Shown: positions 18,982 through 28,974 of the stretch, one piece after another
Layout: the number at the start of each line of letters is the position of its first letter
Position numbering within the stretch: position 1 is the first letter of the stretch
DNA from: Rhizobium sp. BT03
GTDB taxonomy: Bacteria; Pseudomonadota; Alphaproteobacteria; Rhizobiales; Rhizobiaceae
Assembly (NCBI RefSeq): GCF_030053155.1
Contig: NZ_CP125640.1
Coordinates: forward strand, 1,860,001-1,924,000
Direction of reading: 5' to 3'
DNA: 64,000 bases
Notes under the pieces: generated by a model
Databases searched by the model: none
Seen by the model: only the letters and a program-made list of their open reading frames with translations
Told to the model about the DNA's origin: nothing
Program-made: the position numbers and the translations under genes

Positions 18982-20202
18982 TCAGGCGCATTCGCCGGCG
19001 GCAAATCCGGAGGCCCAAGCCCATTGGAAATTATAGCCGCCGAGCCAGCCGGTGACGTCGACGCATTCGCCGATGAAATAAAGCCCGGGCACGGCCTTGG
19101 CCTCCATGCTGCGGGAATCGAGCGCTGCGGTATCGATGCCGCCGAGCGTCACTTCGGCGGTGCGGTAGCCTTCAGAGCCGGAGGGTTTGACCGTAAAGTT
19201 CTGCGCCGCCGCGGCGAGGCGCAGCAGCGCCTTGTCAGGCAGGTCGGCCATGTTGCCGGAGATCTTTTCGCGTTCGACGAGAAACTGGGCCAGCCGCTTC
19301 GGCAGGAGGTCACTGAGCGCCGTCTGCGGCGACTGGCGGCCATTCACCTGCTTTGCCGCCTTCAGATGTGCTCCAATGTCGATATCCGGTTCGATCGCCA
19401 GGACGATCTCGTCGCCCTCGCGCCAATAGGAGGAGATCTGCAGGATGGCGGGTCCGCTGAGGCCGCGATGGGTAAACAGCAGCGCTTCGCGGAAGGCGGT
19501 CCTGCCATGGCGGATTTCGGCCGGGGCGGAAATGCCGGCGAGCGGAGCGATGGCTTCGAGCAGGCCGGGATCGAGGGTCAGCGGCACGAGGCCGGGGCGG
19601 GTTTCGAGCACGGGCAGACCGAACTGCTCGGCGAGGCGATAGGCAAAGCCGGTGGCGCCCATCTTCGGGATCGACTTGCCGCCGGTGGCGACGATCAACG
19701 ACGACGCTTCAAAACGATCCTCACCGGTCGAGACGCGAAAACCCGCCTCCACTCTTTCGACGGCCGATATCCCGGTGCCGAGATGCAGCTGCGCGCCGGC
19801 GCTGCGCATCTCATCGAGCAGCATGCGGATGATGTCCTTGGCGCTATCGTCGCAGAAAAGCTGGCCGAGCGTCTTCTCGTGCCAGGCGATGCCGTGACCG
19901 TCGACCATGGCGATGAAATCGGCGGGCGTGAAACGTGCAAGCGCCGACTTGCAGAAATGCGGGTTGGCGGAGAGGAAATTCTTCGGCCCGGCATGGATAT
20001 TGGTGAAATTGCAACGGCCGCCGCCTGATATGCGGATCTTCTCGCCAGGCGCCTTGGCATGGTCAAGGATGACGACCGAGCGGCCGCGTTTTCCGGCACG
20101 GATGGCCGCCATCATGCCCGCCGCTCCGGCGCCGATGACGATAACGTCGCTTTTGCGTTGCAAACCCGTTTCCCCGATCAAACCCGCGTCTTCTTTTTCC
20201 AT
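18982..20202 (-). CDS. HI0933/BaiN-family flavoprotein
   Basis: A 406-residue FAD-dependent oxidoreductase-like protein. The dinucleotide-binding motif VIVIGAGAAGMMAA is near residues 19-32, followed by the family signature GEKIRISGGGRCNFTN around residue 53 and a C-terminal FIGECVDVTGWLGGYNFQWA segment that completes the flavin site. Family members are widespread and mostly uncharacterised; gut BaiN acts in bile-acid dehydroxylation, which should not be transferred here. ATG 20202 is the first Met codon; no strong ribosome site precedes it. It is divergent from the glutamine-synthetase-like gene. Confidence 0.85.
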   Translation of the reverse strand: MEKEDAGLIGETGLQRKSDVIVIGAGAAGMMAAIRAGKRGRSVVILDHAKAPGEKIRISGGGRCNFTNIHAGPKNFLSANPHFCKSALARFTPADFIAMVDGHGIAWHEKTLGQLFCDDSAKDIIRMLLDEMRSAGAQLHLGTGISAVERVEAGFRVSTGEDRFEASSLIVATGGKSIPKMGATGFAYRLAEQFGLPVLETRPGLVPLTLDPGLLEAIAPLAGISAPAEIRHGRTAFREALLFTHRGLSGPAILQISSYWREGDEIVLAIEPDIDIGAHLKAAKQVNGRQSPQTALSDLLPKRLAQFLVEREKISGNMADLPDKALLRLAAAAQNFTVKPSGSEGYRTAEVTLGGIDTAALDSRSMEAKAVPGLYFIGECVDVTGWLGGYNFQWAWASGFAAGECA

Positions 20203-20290
20203 CAAAGGGCGAAAGTCAACGTTCTCAACCCCTCGCCAATTGGCAAAGTCTGGTTATGATGGCGCCACGATCAACGCAAACCGGTGTGTC

Positions 20291-21727
20291 ATGTCCCCAA
20301 AAAAGACGACGCTGAAGCCTGCCAGAAACGTACCCGCCTCGAAAAAAACTCCCCCGGAGCCCGGATCCCTGCGCGGCGTTGCGAACTGGAAGGAAGCAGC
20401 GCGGTGGCTGAGGGACAGGGGCATCGAAGACATCGAATGCATCACGCCGGACCTTGCCGGCGTTCCGCGCGGCAAGATGATGCCGAGCTCGAAATTCACC
20501 TCGAACACCTCGCTGGCGCTGCCGTCGGCGATCTACCGGCACACGATTTCGGGCGAATATCCCGAGGAGACCGAGAGCTTCCGCTACGAGCCGCGCGACA
20601 GCGACCTGAAGCTGATGCCCGATCTTTCGACGCTGTCGGTCGTGCCCTGGGAGACCGATCCGACGGCGCAGGTGATCTGCGACATCGTCGATTCGGACGG
20701 CGGCGAAGTGCCCTATACGCCGCGCAACGTGCTGAAGCGGATCATGAGCCTCTATCACGATCGCGGCTGGAAGCCGATCGTGGCGCCGGAGATCGAGTTC
20801 TACCTGGTCGCCAAGAATGACGACCCCGACTATCCGCTGCATCCGCCCAAGGGCCGGTCCGGCCGCTCGATCCTCGGCGGCCAGGGCTATTCGATTGCCG
20901 GGATCAACGAGTTCGACGAGTTGATCGACGACATCTATCATTTCTCCGAGAAGCAGGGCCTCGAGATCGATACGCTGATCCATGAAGAGGGACCGGCGCA
21001 GCTCGAGATCAACCTGCGCCACGGCAATCCGATCGAGCTTGCCGACCAGGTGTTCCTGTTCAAGCGGACGATCCGCGAGGCGGCGCTGAAACACGATATT
21101 TATGCGACCTTCATGGCCAAGCCGATGCAGGCCCAGCCGGGTTCGGCGATGCATATCCATCAGTCGGTGGTCAATATCGAAACGGGCAAGAACGTCTTCT
21201 CCAATCCGGACGGATCGGCCTCGAAGGAGTTCTTCCATTTCATCGGCGGCATGCAGAAATTCGTGCCGAGCGCCATGGCGATGCTGGCGCCCTATGTCAA
21301 TTCCTACCGGCGCCTGCAGCCGGACATGTCCTGCCCTGTTAACAATGCCTGGGGTTACGACAACCGCACGACCGCCTTCCGCGTTCCGGTGTCCGATCCG
21401 CAGGCGCGTCGCGTCGAAAACCGGCTGCCGAGCTCGGACGCCAATCCTTATCTGGCGCTTGCCGCCTCGCTCGCCGCCGGCCTGCTCGGCATCATGAAAG
21501 AGATCGAGCCGACGGCGCCGACCGAGGATTCGGCCAATGAAGGCTCGATCGACCTGCCGCGCGGTTTGCTGGAAGCCGTGGCGCTGCTCGAGGACGAGCC
21601 GGCCTTCGAGGAGATGTTCGGCACGCAGTTCATCGGCCTTTATGCCGGCGTCAAACGCGGCGAGTTCGAGACCTTCATGCAGGTGATCAGCCCCTGGGAG
21701 CGGGAATTCCTTCTGCTCAACGTGTGA
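20291..21727 (+). CDS. Glutamine-synthetase-family ligase, probable gamma-glutamyl-polyamine synthetase
   Basis: A 478-residue GS-fold ligase. After a short basic tail (KKTTLKPARNVPASKK) it has the beta-grasp domain and the catalytic domain with IVAPEIEFYLV (metal-binding Glu), PGSAMHIHQS and a final NPYLALAASLAAGLLGI segment. The lack of the adenylylation-site context and its pairing with a DAO-type oxidase fit PuuA-like enzymes that join glutamate to putrescine or another amine rather than biosynthetic glutamine synthetase. The oxidase gene starts 9 bases downstream. The ATG at 20291 has no clear ribosome site. Substrate is inferred; GlnT-like or other amine ligases remain possible. Confidence 0.8.
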   Translation: MSPKKTTLKPARNVPASKKTPPEPGSLRGVANWKEAARWLRDRGIEDIECITPDLAGVPRGKMMPSSKFTSNTSLALPSAIYRHTISGEYPEETESFRYEPRDSDLKLMPDLSTLSVVPWETDPTAQVICDIVDSDGGEVPYTPRNVLKRIMSLYHDRGWKPIVAPEIEFYLVAKNDDPDYPLHPPKGRSGRSILGGQGYSIAGINEFDELIDDIYHFSEKQGLEIDTLIHEEGPAQLEINLRHGNPIELADQVFLFKRTIREAALKHDIYATFMAKPMQAQPGSAMHIHQSVVNIETGKNVFSNPDGSASKEFFHFIGGMQKFVPSAMAMLAPYVNSYRRLQPDMSCPVNNAWGYDNRTTAFRVPVSDPQARRVENRLPSSDANPYLALAASLAAGLLGIMKEIEPTAPTEDSANEGSIDLPRGLLEAVALLEDEPAFEEMFGTQFIGLYAGVKRGEFETFMQVISPWEREFLLLNV

Positions 21728-21736
21728 GGGACCGCC

Positions 21737-23035
21737 ATGGCATCGCAGGAGACGTGGCAGAGCCCGATCTCGCCGGGCCTATCCTGGTATCAAGCAACAG
21801 TCGGGGAGCGGCCCACCTATGCCGCTCTCGACGGCTCAAGGACATGCGACGTCGCCATCATCGGCGGCGGCTATACCGGCCTGCAGGCCGCCTATCATCT
21901 GGCCAAATCAGGCGTCTCGGTGGTGCTGATCGAGGCCTGCCGCTTCGGCGACGGGGCGTCCGGGCGCAATGGCGGCCAGCTCGGCACCGGCCAGCGATGG
22001 TGGCCGGAAGAGCTCGAGCAGAAAATCGGCTACGAACGCTCGAAGGCGCTGTTCGATCTCGCCGAAGCGGCCAAGCGCCATCTCATCGATTTTGCCGGCG
22101 AGCACCAGATCGAGATCGATTATGTGCCCGGCCAGCTCAATGTCGCGCACAAGGCGAGCTACGAACGCGACTTTCGTGAGAATGCCGAGATCGCCGCGCT
22201 GCGCTACGACTATCCGCACATCAGCTTCATGGACGAGAAGGAAACGCAGGAGCGGCTCGGCTCGAAGCGCTTTTATTGCGGCGTGCGCGATGTCGGCACC
22301 GGCCATATCCATCCGCTGAAGCTGCTGATCGGCTTGGCGCGGGTTGCGGCCAATGCCGGTGCTGCGATCTTCGAGATGACAAAGGCAACGGCGATCCGTC
22401 AGGGCGGCGGCAAGGTGACGATCGAAACGGACAGGGGAACGATCACCGCCGAGCGCGCGCTGATCGCCTGCGACGGCCATATCGACGGCCTCGAACCGGT
22501 GACGGCAAGCCATGTCATGCCGATCCGCTCCTTCATCGGCGCCACGGTCCCGCTCGACCGGCATCCGCAAGTGCTGCCGGGCGGCGAGGCCGTCGCCGAT
22601 TCGCGCTTCGTCGTGCGCTACTTCCGCAAATTCGGCGACGGCCGGCTGCTGTTCGGCGGGCGCGAGGCCTATACGGCCGACAATCCGCGAGACATTTCGC
22701 AGCATATCCGCCGGCAGATCGCCGAGATCTATCCAGCCCTCAAGGATATCGAGATCACCCATGCCTGGGGCGGCAGCGTCGGCATCACCATGCCGCGCCA
22801 GCCCTTCGTGCGCGAGGTCATGCCCGGCGTCATCTCGATCGGCGGTTATTCCGGCCATGGCGTCATGCTGTCAAACTACTGTGGCAAGCTCTATGCGGAA
22901 ACGGTGCTTGGAAAATCCGGCGATCTCGACCTGTTCGAATCGCTCGATATTCCGGCCTTTCCCGGCGGTGCCAGCATGCGGGCGCCGCTGCTTTTTCTCG
23001 CCTTGTCGTGGTTTGCGCTTCGCGACAAGTTTTAG
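21737..23035 (+). CDS. FAD-dependent amine oxidase, PuuB/DAO family
   Basis: A 432-residue flavoprotein with an FAD-binding motif VAIIGGGYTGLQAAYHLA near residues 37-54, the GRNGGQLGTGQRWW segment typical of PuuB-like oxidases around residue 77, and a C-terminal GGYSGHGVMLSNY that closes the active site. It starts 9 bases after the GS-like gene, so the pair probably carries out amine glutamylation and oxidation as PuuA and PuuB do in Escherichia coli putrescine degradation. The aldehyde dehydrogenase and hydrolase of that pathway are not visible here. GAGGGACCGCC precedes ATG 21737. Confidence 0.85.
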   Translation: MASQETWQSPISPGLSWYQATVGERPTYAALDGSRTCDVAIIGGGYTGLQAAYHLAKSGVSVVLIEACRFGDGASGRNGGQLGTGQRWWPEELEQKIGYERSKALFDLAEAAKRHLIDFAGEHQIEIDYVPGQLNVAHKASYERDFRENAEIAALRYDYPHISFMDEKETQERLGSKRFYCGVRDVGTGHIHPLKLLIGLARVAANAGAAIFEMTKATAIRQGGGKVTIETDRGTITAERALIACDGHIDGLEPVTASHVMPIRSFIGATVPLDRHPQVLPGGEAVADSRFVVRYFRKFGDGRLLFGGREAYTADNPRDISQHIRRQIAEIYPALKDIEITHAWGGSVGITMPRQPFVREVMPGVISIGGYSGHGVMLSNYCGKLYAETVLGKSGDLDLFESLDIPAFPGGASMRAPLLFLALSWFALRDKF

Positions 23036-23169
23036 TCCGATTGCGGATTTCCTCTTCCGGAAATTCGCACTAAAACCGGTGCCTGACAAATTCATTGCAC
23101 TGCACACTGGCTTTTTTAAATCGATTAGATTAAAAGGGCCGCCAACCAGCATGATTGAGAGACAAGCTC

Positions 23170-24645
23170 ATGAGCAGCCAGATCATTCCCGTTGAGCCTT
23201 TTGATTACGTCGTCTTCGGCGGCAGCGGCGACCTTGCCGAACGCAAGCTTCTGCCCGCGCTCTACCATCGCCAGATCGAGGGCCAGTTCTCCGAACCGAC
23301 TCGGGTGATCGGCGCTTCGCGCAGCCCGCTTTCCCATGAAGAATACCGCAAATTCGCCAAGGACGCGTTGAAGGAGCACCTGAAGAAGGGCGAGTATGAC
23401 GAAGCCGAGGTGGAGAAGTTCTGCGCCCGTCTCTATTACGTCTCAGTCGACGCCCGCACGGACACCGGCTGGGATGAGCTGAAGAAGCTGCTCGACGAAG
23501 GAAAGGAGCGCGTGCGCGCCTTCTACCTCGCCGTCGCGCCCGGCATCTTCGGCGATATCTCGCAGAAGATCCACGACCACAAACTGATCACCAAGTCGAC
23601 CCGCATCGTCGTCGAGAAGCCGATCGGCCGCGACCTCGCCTCGGCGCTGCAGCTCAACGACACGATCGGCCGCGCCTTCAAGGAAGAGCAGATCTTCCGC
23701 ATCGACCACTATCTCGGCAAGGAGACGGTGCAGAACCTGATGGCGCTGCGCTTCGCCAATGCGCTCTACGAGCCGCTATGGAACGCCAACTATATCGATC
23801 ACGTGCAGATCACCGTGGCTGAAGCCGTCGGCCTCGAGGGCCGTGCCGGCTATTACGATACGGCCGGTGCGCTGCGCGACATGGTGCAGAACCACATCCT
23901 GCAGCTGCTCTGCCTGACTGCGATGGAAGTGCCCTCGTCGATGGATTCGGAAGCCGTTCGCGACGAGAAGCTGAAGGTGCTGCGGGCGCTGAAGCCGCTC
24001 AACGCCTCCAATGTCGAGCAGGCGACGGTCCGCGGCCAGTATCGCGCCGGCGCCTCGGGCAGCGGCCCGGTCAAGGGCTATCTCGAAGAGCTCGAAGGCG
24101 GCGTCTCGAACACCGAGACCTTCGTCGCCATCAAGGCAGAGATCAACAACTGGCGCTGGGCCGGCGTTCCCTTCTATATCAGAACCGGCAAGCGCCTGAC
24201 CGGACGCATGTCCGAGATCGTCATCACCTTCAAGCCGATCCCGCATGCGATCTTCGACCAGGCGGCCGGACGCATCGTCGCCAACCAGCTGATCATCCGG
24301 CTGCAGCCGGACGAGGGCGTCAAGCAGTCGCTGATGATCAAGGATCCGGGCCCGGGCGGCATGCGCCTGCGCAACGTCTCGCTCGACATGAGCTTCGCCC
24401 AGGCCTTCAACGTCCGCAATCCCGACGCCTACGAGCGTCTGCTGATGGACGTGATCCGCTCCAACCAGACATTGTTCATGCGCCGCGACGAAGTCGAGGC
24501 CGCTTGGAGATGGGTTGATCCGATCCTCAAGGGTTGGGAAACCACCGGCCAGCAGGTGCAGGGCTATACGGCCGGCACCTGGGGGCCGAGCCAGGCCATC
24601 GCGCTGATCGAGCGTGACGGCCGCACCTGGCATGACGATATCTAG
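23170..24645 (+). CDS. zwf: Glucose-6-phosphate 1-dehydrogenase
   Basis: A 491-residue enzyme that oxidises glucose-6-phosphate to 6-phosphogluconolactone with NAD(P), the entry to the Entner-Doudoroff and pentose phosphate routes. The coenzyme-binding motif VVFGGSGDLAERKLLPAL is near residues 14-31, and the active-site signature RIDHYLGKE near residue 178 holds the catalytic His. ATG 23170 is chosen over an upstream in-frame codon at 23155 because residues upstream of MSSQ do not fit the family. It is first in the operon zwf-pgl-edd; the 134-base upstream region is AT-rich and likely carries the promoter. Confidence 0.96.
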   Translation: MSSQIIPVEPFDYVVFGGSGDLAERKLLPALYHRQIEGQFSEPTRVIGASRSPLSHEEYRKFAKDALKEHLKKGEYDEAEVEKFCARLYYVSVDARTDTGWDELKKLLDEGKERVRAFYLAVAPGIFGDISQKIHDHKLITKSTRIVVEKPIGRDLASALQLNDTIGRAFKEEQIFRIDHYLGKETVQNLMALRFANALYEPLWNANYIDHVQITVAEAVGLEGRAGYYDTAGALRDMVQNHILQLLCLTAMEVPSSMDSEAVRDEKLKVLRALKPLNASNVEQATVRGQYRAGASGSGPVKGYLEELEGGVSNTETFVAIKAEINNWRWAGVPFYIRTGKRLTGRMSEIVITFKPIPHAIFDQAAGRIVANQLIIRLQPDEGVKQSLMIKDPGPGGMRLRNVSLDMSFAQAFNVRNPDAYERLLMDVIRSNQTLFMRRDEVEAAWRWVDPILKGWETTGQQVQGYTAGTWGPSQAIALIERDGRTWHDDI

Positions 24646-24655
24646 GACGGAACCG

Positions 24656-25354
24656 ATGGCATCAACCCTGCATTCCTTCGCCAGCCCCGCAGATCTCGCC
24701 GGCAGCCTCGCCGACAAGGTCGCCGACAGGCTTTCGGCGGCGATCTCAGCCCGCGGAACGGCATCCATCGCCGTTTCCGGCGGCTCGACGCCGAAGGCCT
24801 TCTTCCAGGCGCTGTCGACGCGCGCCATCGCCTGGGACAAGGTGACGATCACGCTTGTCGACGAACGCTTCGTGCCGGCCGACAACGCGCGCTCGAACCA
24901 TATGCTGGTCGATGCCAATCTCTTGCAGAACAAGGCAAAGGCGGCGCGTTTCGTGCCGCTTTACCAGCCGGCTGCCTCCGTCGAGGAGGCCGCGCGGCTT
25001 GCGACTGAAAAGAGCGCCGAGATCGGCATTCCCTTCGACGTCGTCATCCTCGGCATGGGCGGCGACGGCCACACCGCCTCGTTCTTTCCCGGCGGCAGCA
25101 ATCTTGCCGCGGCGCTGGACGCATCGACGCCGCGCGGCATCATTACCATGGAAGCGGAAGGGGCCGGCGAGCCGCGCCTGACCTTCACTTTCTCCAGTCT
25201 TCAGGATGCCGCACTCCTGGTTCTCCATATCGAGGGCGAAGGCAAAAAAGACGTTCTCGCCAAGGCGGAAGGCAGCGGTGACGAGGCAGACATGCCGATC
25301 CGCGCCATTCTGCGCCGGGCCACTTCCCCGGTCGAGATCTACTGGGCTCCCTGA
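24656..25354 (+). CDS. pgl: 6-phosphogluconolactonase
   Basis: A 232-residue lactonase hydrolysing 6-phosphogluconolactone to 6-phosphogluconate. The substrate-binding segments [15 protein letters not shown] (about residue 39), TLVDERFVP (about 66) and the signature [15 protein letters not shown] (about 134) are all present. It begins 10 bases after the zwf stop codon, which fits translational linkage in the operon. Confidence 0.95.
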   Translation: MASTLHSFASPADLAGSLADKVADRLSAAISARGTASIAVSGGSTPKAFFQALSTRAIAWDKVTITLVDERFVPADNARSNHMLVDANLLQNKAKAARFVPLYQPAASVEEAARLATEKSAEIGIPFDVVILGMGGDGHTASFFPGGSNLAAALDASTPRGIITMEAEGAGEPRLTFTFSSLQDAALLVLHIEGEGKKDVLAKAEGSGDEADMPIRAILRRATSPVEIYWAP

Positions 25355-25431
25355 TCGGCCGTCAATCCGGATCGACTATCAGGCCAGAGCCGCCGAAACA
25401 GACAAGACAACGAACAAGGCAGGGATCTTCC

Positions 25432-27255
25432 ATGTCCGCTCACGCACGCATATCTGCGATCACCGACCGCATTGTCGAACGCTCGAAACCAACCCGCGAG
25501 CGTTATCTGGAGCGCCTGCGCGCCGCCGCTTCCAAGGGCGTCCAGCGCTCGGTGCTCGGCTGCGCCAACCTTGCCCACGGCTTCGCGGTCTGTTCCCCCG
25601 CCGATAAGGATGCGCTCGCCGGCGACCGCATTCCCAATCTCGGCATCATCACCGCCTATAACGACATGCTCTCGGCTCACCAGCCGTTCGAGACCTATCC
25701 CGGTATCATCCGCGAGGCCGCCGCCGAGGCCGGCGGCGTGGCGCAGGTGGCGGGCGGCGTGCCGGCGATGTGCGACGGCGTCACCCAGGGCCAGCCGGGC
25801 ATGGAGCTTTCGCTGTTCTCGCGCGACCTGATCGCCATGTCGGCAGGCGTCGGCCTGTCGCACAACATGTTCGATGCCGCCCTCTTTCTCGGCGTCTGCG
25901 ACAAGATCGTGCCGGGCCTCGTCATCGCGGCATTGTCCTTCGGGCATCTGCCGTCGATCTTCGTTCCCGCCGGGCCGATGACGACCGGCCTGCCGAACGA
26001 CGAGAAATCGCGCGTGCGCCAGCTCTTCGCCGAGGGCAAGGTCGGCCGCGCCGAGCTCTTGGAGGCGGAATCGAAATCCTATCACGGCCCCGGCACCTGC
26101 ACCTTCTACGGCACCGCCAATTCCAACCAGATGCTGATGGAGATCATGGGCTTCCATATGCCCGGCTCCTCCTTCATCAATCCCGGCACGCCGCTGCGCG
26201 AAGCGCTGACTCGCGAAGCCGCCAAGCGGGCGCTGGCGATCACCGCGCTCGGCAATGAATTCACGCCGGCCGGCGAGATGATCGACGAGCGCTCGGTCGT
26301 CAACGGCGTCGTCGGCCTGCATGCGACCGGCGGCTCGACCAATCACACGCTGCACCTCGTCGCCATGGCGCGCGCGGCCGGCATCCAGCTTACCTGGCAG
26401 GACATTGCCGAACTTTCGGAAGTGGTGCCGCTGCTGGCCCGCGTCTATCCGAACGGGCTTGCCGACGTGAACCATTTCCAGGCGGCCGGCGGCATGGGCT
26501 TCCTGATCAAGGAACTGCTGAAGCACGGCCTGGTGCATGACGACGTGCGCACGGTCTTCGGCCAGGGCCTCCAAGCCTATACGGTCGATGCCCGGCTCGG
26601 CGAAAACCGCGGCGTGTTGCGCGAGCCGTCGCCGGAAAAGAGCCATGATCCGAAGGTGCTCTCCAGCATCGAGACGCCGTTCCAGGCGAATGGCGGGCTG
26701 AAGATGCTGCGCGGCAATCTCGGCAAGGCGGTGATCAAGATTTCGGCCGTCAAGCCGGAGCGTCACGTCATCGAGGCGCCGGCGATCATCTTCCACAGCC
26801 AGCAGGAGCTGCAGGACGCCTTCAAGGAAGGCAAGCTCAACCGCGATTTCATCGCCGTCGTGCGCTTCCAGGGGCCAAAGGCGAACGGCATGCCGGAGCT
26901 GCACAAGCTGACGCCGCCGCTCGGCGTGCTGCAGGATCGCGGTTTCCGCGTGGCGCTCCTGACCGACGGGCGCATGTCGGGGGCCTCAGGCAAGGTGCCG
27001 GCGGCAATCCACGTCACGCCCGAGGCGGTCGACGGCGGGCCGATCGCCCGCATCCGCGACGGCGACATCATTCGCCTGGACGCGATCAAGGGCACGCTCG
27101 AACTGCTCGTCGATGCGGCCGATCTGGCCGAGCGCGAGCCGGTGACCGTCGATCTCTCCGACAATGAATTCGGCATGGGCCGCGAGCTTTTCGCACCGTT
27201 CCGCCGCGCCGTCGGCGCTTCGGATCAGGGTGCGAGCGTGCTCTTCCACCACTGA
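25432..27255 (+). CDS. edd: Phosphogluconate dehydratase
   Basis: A 607-residue iron-sulfur dehydratase of the IlvD/Edd family that converts 6-phosphogluconate to 2-keto-3-deoxy-6-phosphogluconate. The first signature region includes [14 protein letters not shown] and [18 protein letters not shown]; the second is [17 protein letters not shown] near residue 507. Cys residues at positions expected for the cluster are present. It follows pgl by 77 bases and is followed by a strong terminator. The aldolase eda, which finishes the Entner-Doudoroff pathway, is not in the window. Confidence 0.96.
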   Translation: MSAHARISAITDRIVERSKPTRERYLERLRAAASKGVQRSVLGCANLAHGFAVCSPADKDALAGDRIPNLGIITAYNDMLSAHQPFETYPGIIREAAAEAGGVAQVAGGVPAMCDGVTQGQPGMELSLFSRDLIAMSAGVGLSHNMFDAALFLGVCDKIVPGLVIAALSFGHLPSIFVPAGPMTTGLPNDEKSRVRQLFAEGKVGRAELLEAESKSYHGPGTCTFYGTANSNQMLMEIMGFHMPGSSFINPGTPLREALTREAAKRALAITALGNEFTPAGEMIDERSVVNGVVGLHATGGSTNHTLHLVAMARAAGIQLTWQDIAELSEVVPLLARVYPNGLADVNHFQAAGGMGFLIKELLKHGLVHDDVRTVFGQGLQAYTVDARLGENRGVLREPSPEKSHDPKVLSSIETPFQANGGLKMLRGNLGKAVIKISAVKPERHVIEAPAIIFHSQQELQDAFKEGKLNRDFIAVVRFQGPKANGMPELHKLTPPLGVLQDRGFRVALLTDGRMSGASGKVPAAIHVTPEAVDGGPIARIRDGDIIRLDAIKGTLELLVDAADLAEREPVTVDLSDNEFGMGRELFAPFRRAVGASDQGASVLFHH

Positions 27256-27280
27256 GCGTGGTCGCTGCAGACAAAACAAA

Positions 27281-27317
27281 AACCCGCGGGCGCGCGAAGC
27301 ACCCGCGGGTTTTTGTT
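27281..27317 (+). terminator. Terminator of zwf-pgl-edd
   Basis: AACCCGCGGG (27281-27290) pairs perfectly with CCCGCGGGTT (27302-27311), followed by TTTTGTT, 25 bases after the edd stop codon. A-rich sequence on the other side means it can also serve the convergent gene. Confidence 0.9.
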
Positions 27318-27334
27318 ATCCAGTCTTAAGTCCG

Positions 27335-27748
27335 TCAGGCGCGGATATCGAGCACGTAGTCGCGATGTGCCGGATGGGTGCTGTAAACGAAGATCTTGTT
27401 CAGTTCCTTCTGCGTCAGCAGGCGCAGGAACCGGACTTCGATCGTATTGTTGGCGTTGACCTTCATCAGTATGCAGCCGACCTTGGTGATGCGGGCATCC
27501 GGAATATCCAGATAGAACTGCTTCGGCAGATTGAACTGGGTGAGGATCGCGAGCGTCGCGCTGCTCATCGAGATCCGGACGATATCGCAGCGGCGCGAAG
27601 CCGCGTGCATGACGCCCTTTTCCGTATATTCGATGCGCGCGGCGTTCATCGTGTCCTCCATCTTGAACCGCTGCTCGCGGTCATACATGAAGGATTCTTC
27701 CTTGCTCAGGAAATGAGATTTTGGCTGTGACGGATTGGAAGCGGCCAC
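27335..27748 (-). CDS. Small PilZ-like protein
   Basis: A 137-residue soluble protein. After an N-terminal 25-residue tail, the part from about residue 38 to the end has the alternating strand pattern and a CDIVRISMSSATL segment that resembles the second motif (DISxxG-like) of PilZ domains; the first RxxxR-type motif is at most weakly visible (REQRFKMED). If it binds cyclic-di-GMP it could influence motility or polysaccharide, but the key residues are not convincing. GTG 27748 follows GAGGGGGAT; internal ATG starts are possible. Confidence 0.6.
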   Translation of the reverse strand: MAASNPSQPKSHFLSKEESFMYDREQRFKMEDTMNAARIEYTEKGVMHAASRRCDIVRISMSSATLAILTQFNLPKQFYLDIPDARITKVGCILMKVNANNTIEVRFLRLLTQKELNKIFVYSTHPAHRDYVLDIRA

Positions 27749-27864
27749 TTGCTTATCCCCCTCATAAATTGACTGGGAAAAGGTAGCAGCCGATCTTTAA
27801 CAGAAAGTGAGAATCCGATCCGCCAAGTATAATTCTCGGGATTATTACCCCAAAAATGGCCGCC

Positions 27865-28953
27865 TCATTTCCGGTAGCTATGGCCGGTCGCGTCAAACAG
27901 ATGCAACTTCTGCCTGTCGGCGGCAAAACGCATCTTCTGGCCCTTCTTCACATCGTAGATGCCGGGCAGCTTGACGACGATCGGCTCGCCCGGAACCAGG
28001 CCTTCGATATAAAGCAGCGTGACTTCGCCGAGCGCTTCGACGATCGACACCTCGCCCTCGAAAAGATAATCGGCGCCGTCGGCAATCCTCAGATCCTCAG
28101 GACGAACGCCGAAGCTTGCCGGCTTGCCGGCTTCGGAAGCGCCGGTCGCCACATCGAGGGTCACCGACATGCCGCCGGTCAGCGTCACCGTCGTCTGATT
28201 TCCGGTTCCGGCGACCGTCGCCGGGATGATGTTCATGGCCGGCGAGCCGATGAATTTGGCGACGAAGAGGTTGGCCGGGCGCTCATAGAGCTCCAGTGGC
28301 GCGCCGACCTGCTCGATATTGCCGGCGGAGAGAACGACGATGCGGTCGGCGAGCGTCATCGCCTCGACCTGGTCGTGGGTCACGTAGATCATCGTCGTAT
28401 CGGCCATCTGTTCGTTCAGCCGGGCGATCTCGATGCGGGTGGCGACACGCAGCGCGGCATCGAGGTTGGAGAGCGGCTCGTCGAACAGGAAGACCTTCGG
28501 ATCGCGGCAGATGGCGCGGCCGATCGCCACGCGCTGGCGCTGGCCGCCGGAAAGCGCCTTCGGCAGGCGGTCGAGATATTTGGTCAGCTGCAGGCTCTCG
28601 GCCGCCGCCCGGACGCGGCGTTCGATCTCCTGCTTGCTTTCGCCGGCGATCTTCATGCCGAAAGCCATATTGTCGAAGACGGTCATGTGCGGGTAGAGCG
28701 CATAGGACTGGAAGACCATGGCGATACCTCGCTTGGAAGGCGGCACGTCATTGACGAGATGGCCGTCGATATACATCTCGCCGCCGGTGATCGCCTCCAG
28801 ACCGGCGATCATGCGCAGAAGCGTGGATTTGCCGCAGCCGGACGGACCGACGAAGACGATGAATTCGCCCTGCTTGATATCGAGGTCGATGCCGTGGAGA
28901 ACGTCCACGGAACCGTAGGATTTGCGGATATCCTTCAGCGTCAGTCCAGTCAT
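27865..28953 (-). CDS. aglK: Alpha-glucoside ABC transporter ATP-binding protein
   Basis: A 362-residue CUT1-type ATPase: Walker A GPSGCGKST (about residue 36), signature ALSGGQRQRVAIGRAI, Walker B VFLFDEPLSNLD, switch region IYVTHDQVEAMT, and a C-terminal TOBE domain. It is the last gene of the aglEFGAK operon and would energise uptake of sucrose, maltose, trehalose or related alpha-glucosides. AGGGGAGAGAG precedes ATG 28953, and the aglA stop codon is 21 bases upstream. CUT1 ATPases can serve several sugar transporters, so sharing is possible. Confidence 0.92.
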   Translation of the reverse strand: MTGLTLKDIRKSYGSVDVLHGIDLDIKQGEFIVFVGPSGCGKSTLLRMIAGLEAITGGEMYIDGHLVNDVPPSKRGIAMVFQSYALYPHMTVFDNMAFGMKIAGESKQEIERRVRAAAESLQLTKYLDRLPKALSGGQRQRVAIGRAICRDPKVFLFDEPLSNLDAALRVATRIEIARLNEQMADTTMIYVTHDQVEAMTLADRIVVLSAGNIEQVGAPLELYERPANLFVAKFIGSPAMNIIPATVAGTGNQTTVTLTGGMSVTLDVATGASEAGKPASFGVRPEDLRIADGADYLFEGEVSIVEALGEVTLLYIEGLVPGEPIVVKLPGIYDVKKGQKMRFAADRQKLHLFDATGHSYRK

Positions 28954-28974
28954 GTCTCTCTCCCCTGCTGATCT

